A DNA stretch of 35,751 bases from a virus: the IMG/VR virus record IMGVR_UViG_3300048056_000025, positions 1 to 35,751 of that record; one strand, given 5' to 3'. The notes beneath the pieces were generated by a model. The model ran no database searches. It was not told the DNA's origin and saw only the letters and a program-made list of their open reading frames with translations. Both the position numbers and the translations under genes were made by a program. Positions 1 to 6,525 of this stretch are shown in pieces; positions within the stretch are counted from its first letter, which is position 1, and each line of letters opens with the position of its first letter.

Positions 1-179
1 GCAGGGCACCTACCAGACGTGCACCCGTCCATGCCGCTACCCTTGTATGCGTGGCAGAACCCGCACCTGGAAGACCAAACAGAGTTGTATTCACTCCACG
101 ACATCTTTGCTTTGATCGAGCCAAGAATCCCCCGCCACTTGCGCAGGCTCGCCCGCTTGGCCTTCGTGAACCTGGTCAT
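1..179 (-). CDS. Small Cys-rich phage protein, cut by the left edge
   Basis: The leftward frame starts at ATG 179 behind a G-rich ribosome site (GGGGGGTAGC) and stays open to base 1, giving 59 visible residues. The first half is basic and helical. The second half has Cys-Gly-Phe-Cys-His and then two more Cys, so a four-Cys zinc site is likely. Small proteins with a CxxC plus CxxC pattern are common in phage early regions and have no known function. It lies 9 bp after the stop of the winged-helix gene. If the window is circular, it continues at 35751 with A-S-R-S-W and stops at TGA 35738-35736, giving 64 residues that overlap the GTG of the next leftward gene. Function is not known. Confidence 0.65.
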   Translation of the reverse strand, partial: MTRFTKAKRASLRKWRGILGSIKAKMSWSEYNSVWSSRCGFCHAYKGSGMDGCTSGRCP

Positions 180-188
180 GCTACCCCC

Positions 189-440
189 CTACCAGCTATG
201 GTCAACGACGTTATCAAGGTCTTGGGCGCCAGGCGCATCCTCGGCCAGATAGTACCGCCCCTCCACCAGATAGATCGTCCCCTCGTAGCGCAGGCGGCGC
301 AGACTCGCGGCTACGTGCGTGGGCTCGACCGTGGACAGCACCCGGCAGAGCGCCGAGCAGGTGGACGGCGACGAGCGCAACAGGTCCATGACTGACTCGT
401 CAATGATGCTTTCAACGGCGTGCTTGATTCCGGCTTTCAT
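189..440 (-). CDS. Small winged-helix-like protein
   Basis: This 83-residue protein starts at ATG 440 with a strong ribosome site (GGGAGGAACC). Its start overlaps the stop of the upstream leftward gene (ATGA). Residues about 17-72 look like a winged helix: helices around SVMDLLRSSPSTCSALCRVL, a recognition helix near HVAASLRRLRYEG, and a wing pattern TIYLVEGRYYLAED. A DNA-binding regulatory role in the early operon is inferred. No close family is recognised, and the size fits a minimal winged-helix domain with no effector domain. Confidence 0.6.
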   Translation of the reverse strand: MKAGIKHAVESIIDESVMDLLRSSPSTCSALCRVLSTVEPTHVAASLRRLRYEGTIYLVEGRYYLAEDAPGAQDLDNVVDHSW

Positions 441-1024
441 GGTTCCTCCCTCGTAATTTCTAGAAGCAGATCCCTGAACGACAGCGGAGTGGCCTTGGCC
501 TCGGCCTTTGACATCGGCTCCCGCCAGTATCCGCCGCCTGGTTTCTTTCCGAAGCTGACCTGAGCCGCGGCCTCTGGCTCGGACCAGTCAAGCGCCGGTG
601 GCTGCGACCCCCCGCAGAAAAGCAACCACGTCCGCTTTCGCGCCCGGTGTCCATAGGCCACCTGCGACACCTCGGTAACCCACTCTGACTCGGCGCTGCG
701 CTTCCACCGACCACGCTCCGGCTTGGCGAGATTGAATGCTGCCCACGCATACGACAGCGCCGGGTGCTCAAGCACGCCGCCCCACTCGCGGACGGCCGCA
801 AGGGCCGACTCAAAGCACCCACCGTCGTCTCCGACCTTGAGCCCATAGCGCGCCTGGTTGACGTGAGCCAACTGGCACCACCGAGCGCACGGCGGATGAG
901 CAACAACAGGATGAGGACCGCGATACTCGCGCGCGTCACGCTCCGGCAGGCCCCACGGCTCGACACCGGGGAGACCGTAATAGCAACCGCCTGGAGCGAC
1001 GTATAGGGCGGCAACCGTTTTCAC
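437..1024 (-). CDS. HPPC-motif phage protein, methyltransferase-like at most
   Basis: The best start is GTG 1024, which overlaps the upstream stop (GTGA) and gives 195 residues beginning VKTVAALYVAPGG. A longer in-frame start at ATG 1087 would add an arginine-rich stretch lying inside the upstream gene and is less likely. The core has AHPPCARW, then a variable stretch and GGVLEHPALSYAW, then SQVAYGHRARKRTWLLF. This HPPC...LEHP arrangement recurs in uncharacterised phage proteins that are sometimes labelled cytosine methylase. The Pro-Pro-Cys recalls C5-methylase motif IV, but the following Gln and the usual SAM-binding motif are not visible. It is best called a conserved phage protein of unknown function, perhaps acting on DNA. 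Confidence 0.65.
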   Translation of the reverse strand: MKTVAALYVAPGGCYYGLPGVEPWGLPERDAREYRGPHPVVAHPPCARWCQLAHVNQARYGLKVGDDGGCFESALAAVREWGGVLEHPALSYAWAAFNLAKPERGRWKRSAESEWVTEVSQVAYGHRARKRTWLLFCGGSQPPALDWSEPEAAAQVSFGKKPGGGYWREPMSKAEAKATPLSFRDLLLEITREEP

Positions 1025-1287
1025 GCCGCTTCCATCATCGGCTCGTATCCCCAGACGTAGGTTGCGGCGATGTCGGTGCCGTCCCACGCGATGCCGATGG
1101 TCCGAACCGAGCCCTCGCGCTTGTCAACCCACGCGACCGTGCCGAACACGTCGGCGCCGTCAACGATACGCGAGACGCGCGATCCGTCTGACAGTCTGTC
1201 GCGAAGCACGCACTTCCAAGCCTGCTCGGCGTTGATGCGCTGCATCCGGTTCCAGTTGTCGGCTGCCTCTCTGATTCCGTTGTTCAT
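1021..1287 (-). CDS. Hypothetical early protein, first gene of the leftward operon
   Basis: This 88-residue protein starts at ATG 1287, chosen because GGGAGGTAGCC sits just upstream. A start five codons earlier has no comparable ribosome site. The first third is helical (REAADNWNRMQRINAEQAW). The rest alternates like a small beta barrel, with GTVAWVDKREGSVRTIGIAW as its clearest part. It is the first gene after the leftward promoter at 1312-1340, with a predicted untranslated leader of roughly 18 bases. No family is recognised. Confidence 0.65.
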   Translation of the reverse strand: MNNGIREAADNWNRMQRINAEQAWKCVLRDRLSDGSRVSRIVDGADVFGTVAWVDKREGSVRTIGIAWDGTDIAATYVWGYEPMMEAA

Positions 1288-1311
1288 GGCTACCTCCCTC
1301 ATGGTGTGGCC

Positions 1312-1340
1312 AAGATAAACGATGCCGCGACCAGTGTCAA
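1312..1340 (-). promoter_or_regulatory. Leftward sigma70-type promoter
   Basis: On the minus strand there is a perfect TTGACA (1340-1335), a 17-base spacer and TATCTT (1317-1312). Transcription would begin near 1305, just before the ATG at 1287. The -35 lies within TGTC-AA-GACA (1335-1344), a short dyad that might bind a regulator. It drives the leftward early operon. Confidence 0.65.
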
Positions 1341-1374
1341 GACAAAGTTTCCTTTTTTTTCTTTCTTGGCACTC

Positions 1375-1403
1375 TTGACAATGTTAACGCGAGGTGGTAT
1401 GGT
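1375..1403 (+). promoter_or_regulatory. Rightward sigma70-type early promoter
   Basis: A perfect TTGACA (1375-1380), 17-base spacer and TATGGT (1398-1403) lie directly upstream of the RHH gene at 1421. The predicted start near 1410 leaves a very short leader that begins at the AGGAGG ribosome site (1411-1416). It sits about 35 bp from the leftward promoter, facing away from it. An AT-rich pyrimidine tract (1348-1365) separates the two. Confidence 0.7.
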
Positions 1404-1420
1404 GCTCGCCAGGAGGTCAG

Positions 1421-1591
1421 ATGAGCAAGGATCACACGCTGTATTTCAGAGCTGATGAGATGATGCGCGACCGCGTGGAACTCGAGCGGGCCGCTGCGCA
1501 GAAGCGGGCTGGCGCAGGCATCCGCGTTTCATTGCCAGAGATGATCCGGGCGCTGGTCAACGAGGCGCTTGACGCGAGGGCCAGCAAGTGA
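1421..1591 (+). CDS. Ribbon-helix-helix-like small regulator
   Basis: This 56-residue protein starts at ATG 1421 behind AGGAGGTCAG. An in-frame start at 1394 would lie inside the promoter. The sequence fits the Arc/MetJ/CopG plan: a short strand near the N-terminus (HTLYFRADE), a helix (MRDRVELERAAAQKR), a turn and a second helix (LPEMIRALVNEALDAR). Such proteins bind DNA as dimers and often control their own promoters. Being the first gene after one of two divergent promoters fits an early repressor that controls the switch between the two arms. The function is inferred from fold and position only. Confidence 0.6.
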   Translation: MSKDHTLYFRADEMMRDRVELERAAAQKRAGAGIRVSLPEMIRALVNEALDARASK

Positions 1592-2031
1592 CCGAGCCTG
1601 CCGCTATTGGGGAGCTTCTCCCCGGGCTGGATACGGTCATGGCCGAGGCAGTCACGCCGGAGACGCCGCTCAGGTATGTGCTCTCGCAACCGCCGTTCAG
1701 TCTGGACCGCAGAGCGCAGACAAGACTAGTCAAGGCATGGCGTGAGGCTGCGTCAGTGGGCGTTGACGCCATGATCGAGGTGCTACAGGCCCGGTTCTGG
1801 CTCAAGACCAACAAGAAGCCGCACAAGGCTACTGAGGGCTTCCTGCGAAACTGGGTTTCGAGGGCTGTCAAGTCGGCAATCAAGGCGCAGGCGCAGGCCA
1901 TCAGAGAGGAACACGGGCCGGAACCGCAACCGGACGGGTACGGCCACATTGAATCGCCGCCGTTGACGCCGGAGCAGAAGGCCGAGGCCAAGGCGGAGTT
2001 GCGGCGGTTGAGGGAAGAGGCTGGGATATGA
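1588..2031 (+). CDS. Hypothetical early protein, possible replication accessory
   Basis: This 147-residue protein starts at GTG 1588, overlapping the RHH gene stop (GTGA). It is helical throughout. The middle segment FWLKTNKKPHKATEGFLRNW faintly recalls the C-terminal part of phage replisome-organiser proteins, where a conserved aromatic/Trp segment follows a basic stretch. The C-terminus is a charged helix rich in Glu, Lys and Arg. The replication link is a guess based on this resemblance and on the absence of any other replication gene. It could equally be an early protein of unknown role. Confidence 0.55.
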   Translation: MTEPAAIGELLPGLDTVMAEAVTPETPLRYVLSQPPFSLDRRAQTRLVKAWREAASVGVDAMIEVLQARFWLKTNKKPHKATEGFLRNWVSRAVKSAIKAQAQAIREEHGPEPQPDGYGHIESPPLTPEQKAEAKAELRRLREEAGI

Positions 2032-2066
2032 GCGATGGAGCCGATGTTTGAGAGGAGGACTGAGGG

Positions 2067-2438
2067 ATGAGCGACGACATCGTGCTGCTCAAAAAAGGCG
2101 AGGTTCCGAAAGACGCGCTGGCAAGGCTGGTCGCGCGCATCCACGAACTGACCGCCGAGGTGGTTGAACTGCGCGGTAATCTCACCGGCGCCCGTGCCTG
2201 CTGGAAGATCGACAGCGAGACATCGAAGCGAGTCGTCGCCGGTCTGCGTTGCGACGTCGATGGACTGGAGTTGGAGGGAGCAGAGCTGCGCAGCGAACTG
2301 GCCGACAGGGCAGAGGCGCTTGACGTGGCGCTTGAGTGGATCGAGAGTGGTCGGCGGAACATCTGCCACATGCCAGGCCCGGAGTTCGACGAGCACCCTG
2401 TTGGCGCCCCAGAGAACAGCACGCTGGATCTAGAATGA
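2067..2438 (+). CDS. Coiled-coil early protein
   Basis: This 123-residue acidic protein follows a purine-rich ribosome region (AGGAGG then GAGGG before ATG 2067). Residues about 12-95 are predicted to be helical coiled coil (LARLVARIHELTAEVVELR and GLELEGAELRSELADRAEAL). The C-terminal tail is proline- and acid-rich. It overlaps the methyltransferase gene by ATGA and so is translationally coupled to it. Coiled-coil proteins of this size are common in phage early operons and function cannot be read from them. The segment LRSELADRAEALDVALEWIE resembles one in the protein at 4810 (ELADRCEALLEWREE), so the two may share a module. Confidence 0.55.
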   Translation: MSDDIVLLKKGEVPKDALARLVARIHELTAEVVELRGNLTGARACWKIDSETSKRVVAGLRCDVDGLELEGAELRSELADRAEALDVALEWIESGRRNICHMPGPEFDEHPVGAPENSTLDLE

Positions 2439-3739
2439 CTACCACCATCATACAGGGCGACGTGCGAGCCATGCTGGCCACCATGCCCGCCGAGTCGGTG
2501 CATTGCTGCGTTACCTCGCCACCATACTGGGGGCTCCGGGACTATGGCGTTGACGGCCAACTCGGCCTCGAGCCCACGCCCGAGGAGTTCATCGCCAACA
2601 TGGTTGACGTGTTCCGTGGCGTGCGGCGGGTGCTGCGGGACGACGGGACGTTGTGGTTGAATATCGGGGATTCATACGCGGCGGGGTGCATGACAGGCAA
2701 GCGAGGAAGCAACAGCACCACGGGATACAACGCGGCGCAACACGAGCAGACCGCCATGCCACCACGGAAGCCGCCGCCCGGCCTCAAGCCCAAAGACCTG
2801 TGCATGATCCCCGCCCGCCTCGCCCTCGCCCTACAAGCGGACGGCTGGTACCTCCGCAGTGAAATCATATGGGCCAAGGGCGTGAGTTTCTGCGATGCCT
2901 ACAGTGGCAGCGTGATGCCCGAGTCTTGCCGGGATAGGCCGACATCGGCACACGAGAAGCTGTATCTGCTGACCAAGGCGCCGAGGTATTACTATGATGC
3001 CGAGGCGGTGATGGAGCGGCGTCCGCAAGACTCGGTTGATCGGTGCGAGAAATACGGAGACAACCCGTCAAACGCCAAGTTTAACCCCAACAGAAACGAC
3101 GGCGGGCGCGGCGGCAGCACGGGCTTTTGTGGCAACCCAGCAGGCCGCAACCTCCGCAACGTCTGGACGATCAACCCGCAGCCATACGCCGCCGCCCACT
3201 TTGCTACGTACCCTGAGGCCCTCGTTCGGCCCTGCATACAGGCGGGGACCAGCGAGCGGGGCGTGTGCCCGGAGTGCGGGGCGCCGTGGGAGCGGGTGGT
3301 GGAGAGGGGCGAGAGCAGTTGGGAGGCGAGGAAAGACGCAGGCCACGATCCAGCAGGGTATCACGTTGGCGACAAATCAAGCCAGATATCCGGCCAGACG
3401 TGCGTTTCCGGCAAGGCTCCAAGCGGGGTGGCCACTGGTGGGCTTGGGTGGGTTGCGCCTTCAAAAACAGTCGGATGGCAGCCATCCTGCGAGTGTGCCC
3501 CGTTTGACTTTGTGGAGACAGACGCCGCGCCCGTAACGTTGGGGTCGGTCCTCGCCAAGATGGCGCCCGTCCCCGCCACCGTCCTAGATCCGTTCGCTGG
3601 CAGCGGCACAACGCTAGCCGTCGCCGCCAAGCTCGGGCGCTCGGCAATCGGTATCGAGTTGAACCCGGAGTATATCGAGCTGGCAGAGAAGCGGATCGCG
3701 CTGGCGAAGAACTGCGCCGAGACGCCGAGTTTACTTTGA
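2435..3739 (+). CDS. DNA methyltransferase, N4/N6 beta class
   Basis: This 434-residue protein starts at ATG 2435 in an ATGA overlap. Residues 28-32 are SPPYW, catalytic motif IV, followed by GLRDYG. Residues 385-393 are DPFAGSGTT, the SAM-binding motif I, followed by IGIELNPEYI. Motif IV preceding motif I defines the beta class of amino-methyltransferases. SPPY is more usual for N4-cytosine enzymes but also occurs in N6-adenine ones, so the product is not decided. A middle section has CPEC near residue 275 and CEC near residue 350, a probable zinc site seen in this family. No restriction enzyme is nearby, so it is an orphan enzyme, likely protecting phage DNA from host restriction. The gene ends before a non-coding gap of about 210 bp. 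Confidence 0.9.
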   Translation: MTTTIIQGDVRAMLATMPAESVHCCVTSPPYWGLRDYGVDGQLGLEPTPEEFIANMVDVFRGVRRVLRDDGTLWLNIGDSYAAGCMTGKRGSNSTTGYNAAQHEQTAMPPRKPPPGLKPKDLCMIPARLALALQADGWYLRSEIIWAKGVSFCDAYSGSVMPESCRDRPTSAHEKLYLLTKAPRYYYDAEAVMERRPQDSVDRCEKYGDNPSNAKFNPNRNDGGRGGSTGFCGNPAGRNLRNVWTINPQPYAAAHFATYPEALVRPCIQAGTSERGVCPECGAPWERVVERGESSWEARKDAGHDPAGYHVGDKSSQISGQTCVSGKAPSGVATGGLGWVAPSKTVGWQPSCECAPFDFVETDAAPVTLGSVLAKMAPVPATVLDPFAGSGTTLAVAAKLGRSAIGIELNPEYIELAEKRIALAKNCAETPSLL

Positions 3740-3822
3740 CTTGATCTCGACACCCCGGAGGCAGTCAAGTTGAAAGCTACCCACCCCAAATCCTACCTAG
3801 GCGGCGGTGCACACTCACTTGC

Positions 3823-3853
3823 CACCCGGAGTAGCGGCCGGGTGACGACTTTT
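3823..3853 (+). terminator. Possible terminator after the methyltransferase
   Basis: CACCCGG (3823-3829) and CCGGGTG (3838-3844) form a 7-bp stem with an 8-base loop. A short TTTT follows at 3850-3853, five bases after the stem. It sits between the methyltransferase stop and the next promoter, where a terminator is expected. The U tract is short, so termination would be weak. Confidence 0.4.
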
Positions 3854-3856
3854 GAC

Positions 3857-3885
3857 TTGACTCCTCCGGTGGTGTCGTCTATCCT
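3857..3885 (+). promoter_or_regulatory. Second rightward early promoter
   Basis: TTGACT (3857-3862), a 17-base spacer and TATCCT (3880-3885) fit a sigma70-type promoter. Transcription would start near 3892, just before the palindrome at 3897-3915, and serve the small genes from 3951 on. A second TTGACT at 3852-3857 overlaps the -35. The region 3740-3950 has no convincing gene. Confidence 0.5.
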
Positions 3886-3896
3886 ACAGGCAGAGT

Positions 3897-3915
3897 GTGT
3901 ACCGCTACAGTACAC
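3897..3915. promoter_or_regulatory. Operator-like palindrome at the second early promoter
   Basis: GTGTAC (3897-3902), a 7-base spacer and GTACAC (3910-3915) form a perfect 6-bp-arm dyad. It starts about five bases downstream of the predicted transcription start. A dimeric repressor bound here would block initiation or early elongation. The RHH protein and the HTH proteins of this phage are possible binders. Binding is inferred from position and symmetry. Confidence 0.45.
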
Positions 3916-3950
3916 CAAAAGTGCCTTGGACCTGAACGACGAGGAACGGA

Positions 3951-4139
3951 ATGCGCAGGATCGTGTCTATCGAAGTCCCGCCCGCAATCAGCGGGAGTAT
4001 GGGTGTGAGCATTCCGGAGCAGCGAGGACAACACCAAGACCACCTGCGGCACTCGACCGAGCTTGTGCCGATAGACTGGACTGCGCATTTACGGGCTGCG
4101 CAGAGTCAGGTGGACGGACTAGGACAGGAAGCCAACTAG
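3951..4139 (+). CDS. Hypothetical small early protein
   Basis: This 62-residue frame starts at ATG 3951 with GAGGAACGGA upstream and lies 66 bp past the -10 of the second early promoter. It opens with MRRIVSIEVPPAISG and continues hydrophilic. No domain is recognised. The good ribosome site and fit to the promoter support it. A competing frame (3770-4216) overlaps the promoter and operator and is not accepted. The 100 bp after it (4140-4239) hold no clear feature beyond a short GTACGTAC palindrome near 4192. Confidence 0.45.
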   Translation: MRRIVSIEVPPAISGSMGVSIPEQRGQHQDHLRHSTELVPIDWTAHLRAAQSQVDGLGQEAN

Positions 4140-4239
4140 TCCTTCTTGCTCGCCGCTGCGCCAACCGGGCTTCTTCCTGGTATAGATGCCCGTACGTACA
4201 GAGCACAGGAATCTAGCGCGGGAGCGCGAGGAGGCAGGC

Positions 4240-4542
4240 ATGGCAGAGAAGTTGAGTGAGGCAGAGGAGACAACATACAGGCAGTGGCACTCAAGGCAGC
4301 CGTCGAGCGGAGACCGCAATCGAGAGGCCAGAATCTGGGCAACCCTCGACGCGGAGCGGGAGGTGAACGATGCGCTGTTTCGTGTCAACGAGGGCGTGAT
4401 TGCAGACCTCGAGACCGCCGAGGCCGAGGTCGCCGCGCTCAAGGCCGAGCGGGACCGCTACAAGGGCGCCCTGCTCCGTGGGGATTGCGCCACCGTCGTC
4501 GTGGGGCGCGCCGCGCTGGCGTCGGAGTCGGAGGAGTCATGA
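4240..4542 (+). CDS. Coiled-coil early protein
   Basis: This 100-residue protein starts at ATG 4240, chosen because AGGAGGCAGGC lies just upstream. An in-frame ATG at 4186 lacks such a site. The whole chain is charged and helical. Residues about 45-80 (FRVNEGVIADLETAEAEVAA) look like a coiled coil. It overlaps the next gene by ATGA. No family is recognised. Confidence 0.6.
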   Translation: MAEKLSEAEETTYRQWHSRQPSSGDRNREARIWATLDAEREVNDALFRVNEGVIADLETAEAEVAALKAERDRYKGALLRGDCATVVVGRAALASESEES

Positions 4543-4817
4543 ACTGGTGGATTGAGAAGCGAGGAGACACCGACGTGGTGGTCTGGCGAGACGGATCGTG
4601 CCGACCGGCGACGGGTCCAGAGTCGGAACTGTGGCGGCGCGTGGGGAGGCTGGCGGCCACGTTCAAAGGCGAGGCCACAAAGCACGAGACGCTAGCGCAG
4701 TGGTACCGAGACAACGATGGAGGCCCAATCGTGGTTGTGCAGCAGGTCGGAGCAGCATCTGGCTTGCGCCACGCCGCCCTCCTGGTCGAGCGGGCGATGG
4801 GAGGGGCCGATGGCTGA
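4539..4817 (+). CDS. Hypothetical early protein
   Basis: This 92-residue protein starts at ATG 4539 in an ATGA overlap with the preceding gene. It opens with MNWWIEKRGDTDVVVWRDGS, which alternates like a beta hairpin, and continues as mixed helix. It ends in a short hydrophobic helix (GLRHAALLVERAMGG). It overlaps the next gene by eight bases. Function is not recognised. Confidence 0.6.
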   Translation: MNWWIEKRGDTDVVVWRDGSCRPATGPESELWRRVGRLAATFKGEATKHETLAQWYRDNDGGPIVVVQQVGAASGLRHAALLVERAMGGADG

Positions 4818-5139
4818 AACCGAGTATCTGTCCACCCGCGAGTTGATTCGGCTGGTCCGCGAACTGGCCGACAGGTGCGAGGCGCTGCTTGAGTGGCGCG
4901 AGGAGGTTGGCGTGGAGCCATGCGACGATTGTACCAGGTGCGACCCATGCGGCCCCCCGGCGTGGGAGTCGTTCATGCCCGCCGCTCCCGACGTCCGATG
5001 GGAGACGCCACAAAACCCAGGCCCGTGGTGCTACGGATACGGATCTGACTGCAAGGCAGCGGAGTGCTGGACCGGAGCAGAGTGCTTCGACCCCCGCCCC
5101 GCCCCGACCGATGGCGGAGGGGAGGGCGCCGATGCCTGA
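4810..5139 (+). CDS. Cys-rich early protein
   Basis: This 109-residue protein starts at ATG 4810 with GGGAGGGG upstream. The N-terminal 35 residues form a helix (TRELIRLVRELADRCEALLE). They are followed by CDDCTRCDPC near residues 38-47, then four more Cys within residues 75-95. The Cys pairs suggest a zinc-binding module. The helix resembles part of the coiled-coil protein at 2067. It is the last clear gene of this small-gene run and is followed by a promoter and hairpin rather than another gene. Function is not recognised. Confidence 0.6.
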   Translation: MAETEYLSTRELIRLVRELADRCEALLEWREEVGVEPCDDCTRCDPCGPPAWESFMPAAPDVRWETPQNPGPWCYGYGSDCKAAECWTGAECFDPRPAPTDGGGEGADA

Positions 5140-5158
5140 CCGCGCGACCCAATTACCC

Positions 5159-5188
5159 TTGACCGCCTCGCTACCACGGCGCTATCAT
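5159..5188 (+). promoter_or_regulatory. Promoter-like sequence before a hairpin
   Basis: TTGACC (5159-5164), an 18-base spacer and TATCAT (5183-5188) resemble a sigma70 promoter. Transcription would start near 5195, only about 28 bases before the hairpin at 5222-5251. It could feed the genes from 5436 through an attenuator, or make a short RNA. Confidence 0.4.
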
Positions 5189-5221
5189 GCCGCCATGCTA
5201 CTTCCCTCGGTTCCTCCCTTC

Positions 5222-5258
5222 GGCTCCCGGTGTCGCGCGGCACCGGGGGCCACCTTTT
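5222..5258 (+). terminator. Terminator or attenuator hairpin
   Basis: GGCTCCCGGTG (5222-5232) pairs with CACCGGGGGCC (5241-5251), an 11-bp stem with one G-U pair and an 8-base loop. TTTT follows at 5255-5258. It lies after the gene ending at 5139 and before the gene at 5436. From 5259 to 5435 no gene or RNA structure can be supported. Confidence 0.5.
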
Positions 5259-5435
5259 ATGGCGGTGATGTGTGAGTTGGAGCGACTACAGGCGTGTCCT
5301 ATACCAGTCGATTTCAGCCCTTGTGTTCAGCCAGCCTGCGCCAGAGCTCGCCCGTAAAGGCTGGTCTCTGTATCCGTATCACCGGCCAGTCGTCGGAAAC
5401 GCGATTGCCTTTCTGCGAGAGACTGTGGTGTTCTT

Positions 5436-5681
5436 GTGAGCGACACGAGCAATCCGGCCACCGTGACAACGTGGGTTGTGACCGGGACATACCTGTCTTA
5501 CAGCGAGGTGGACGACAAGACCTATTGCAAGGTGATTGTCGTGGAGGATGACGGGTCAAAGCAGTCTGGGCTGCTCGAGTTTATCCGCGTGTCGCTGGCA
5601 GACATGAAGCGCGGCAAGGATGATGAATTCGTGTCGTTCACCGTGGAGCTTCCAGCGATGCACATGAGGCTGTACGAATGA
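5436..5681 (+). CDS. Hypothetical beta-rich early protein
   Basis: This 81-residue protein starts at GTG 5436. The frame is open upstream to about 5355 but has no better start, and the ribosome site is weak. The pattern TWVVTGTYLSYSEV and TYCKVIVVEDDG alternates like strands, so a small beta fold is likely. It overlaps the following gene by ATGA, which supports the frame. No family is recognised. Confidence 0.55.
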   Translation: MSDTSNPATVTTWVVTGTYLSYSEVDDKTYCKVIVVEDDGSKQSGLLEFIRVSLADMKRGKDDEFVSFTVELPAMHMRLYE

Positions 5682-6082
5682 GCGCCGGATGGTTCCACAG
5701 ATACTTCCGTCTGCGCGAGGTGGCTGGCCTGCGAGGGGTGCCGCTGCCAAGCGACGATCCGCGAGTGCCCCGGGACTGCGCGGCGCTGACGCCAATGGAG
5801 AGGCTGGGGCAGTTTGGCTACGTGCTGCGGAGGGCGAAGATCAGCCTTGAGGGATTCGAGATTGCCTGCTGTGAGGCCCGGTATGAGGCGGAGTCAAGCC
5901 CGGAGTTCTCGCGGATGAATGAGGTCGCCACCAAGTGGCTGCGGCGCAACCACCTTGGGCACCGGCACGGGCTCGACAACGTGTCACTCGAGGCGGCGGT
6001 CAAGATGTTGAAACACGCCCTGCGCGATGCAGACAAGAAGGTCGGCGCTGCGTTGGCGGAAATGAAGGAGGCCATGCGATGA
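5678..6082 (+). CDS. Hypothetical helical early protein
   Basis: This 134-residue protein starts at ATG 5678 in an ATGA overlap. It is mainly helical, with a basic middle (KWLRRNHLGHRHGLDN) and an amphipathic C-terminal helix (MLKHALRDADKKVGAALAEM). Two adjacent Cys (IACCEARYE) are present near residue 65. It overlaps the next gene by ATGA. Function is not recognised. Confidence 0.6.
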   Translation: MSAGWFHRYFRLREVAGLRGVPLPSDDPRVPRDCAALTPMERLGQFGYVLRRAKISLEGFEIACCEARYEAESSPEFSRMNEVATKWLRRNHLGHRHGLDNVSLEAAVKMLKHALRDADKKVGAALAEMKEAMR

Positions 6083-6525
6083 GCAGGGCATGGTTGATTG
6101 CCTATATGGCCGCGTTCGTGTTCTCTGGCTTCGTGGGCGGCACGCTCTGGCAGCAGCGGCCGATCCAGGAATGCGACTGCGCGCCGTGTGAGGGTGAGGT
6201 GACGGTGGATGATATGGTTTATATCGATCTGCCTGACCGCCTGTGGGAGCGCACCGCGAAAGACTGCGGGGGCGCTCTGGCGTCGATGAGGGCGAGTCTG
6301 GACTCCTGTATGCGCGGGGAGAAGACAGAGTGCAGGCGAGACTTGCTTGGTGGCGCGGCGCCGTGCCCTGACTGCCCTGACTGCCCGAAGCTCGACCCTG
6401 TTATCAGGTGGGGTGACGGCGGGCTCATGGACGGCAATGGCAAGATCACGCCGATCCCGTGGGCCGACCCGCAGACGGGCACCACGCCACCGTCAACTCC
6501 GGTGTGGCCCGGAGGCGACCAATGA
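6079..6525 (+). CDS. Membrane-anchored Cys-rich early protein
   Basis: This 148-residue protein starts at ATG 6079. Residues about 4-24 (AWLIAYMAAFVFSGFVGGTL) form one transmembrane segment or uncleaved signal. The rest, probably outside the membrane, has many Cys (ECDCAPCEG, then CPDCPDCPK near residue 100) and a proline-rich end. An anchored Cys-rich domain among early genes could act at the host inner membrane, for example in superinfection exclusion, but this is a guess. The Cys pairs could form disulfides or bind metal. It overlaps the next gene by ATGA. Confidence 0.6.
   Translation: MSRAWLIAYMAAFVFSGFVGGTLWQQRPIQECDCAPCEGEVTVDDMVYIDLPDRLWERTAKDCGGALASMRASLDSCMRGEKTECRRDLLGGAAPCPDCPDCPKLDPVIRWGDGGLMDGNGKITPIPWADPQTGTTPPSTPVWPGGDQ

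Noticed and set aside
19-252. Rightward frame at the left edge
   Set aside because: It lies antisense to two leftward genes with good ribosome sites and Cys or winged-helix content.
437-1087. Longer form of the HPPC protein from ATG 1087
   Set aside because: The added residues are Arg-rich and lie within the upstream gene. GTG 1024 has the GTGA overlap usual here.
3770-4216. 148-codon frame from TTG with GGAGGC upstream
   Set aside because: It runs over the likely terminator, promoter and operator, and its second half overlaps the better supported gene at 3951. Composition is not protein-like.
5132-5275. 47-codon frame starting in GGAGGG context
   Set aside because: It covers the promoter and the hairpin at 5159-5258 and has no recognisable content. 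A leaderless 25-codon part from 5195 is possible but not supported.
5259-5435. Possible tRNA or small gene in the gap
   Set aside because: No cloverleaf, no T-arm consensus, and only a 32-codon frame without a ribosome site.
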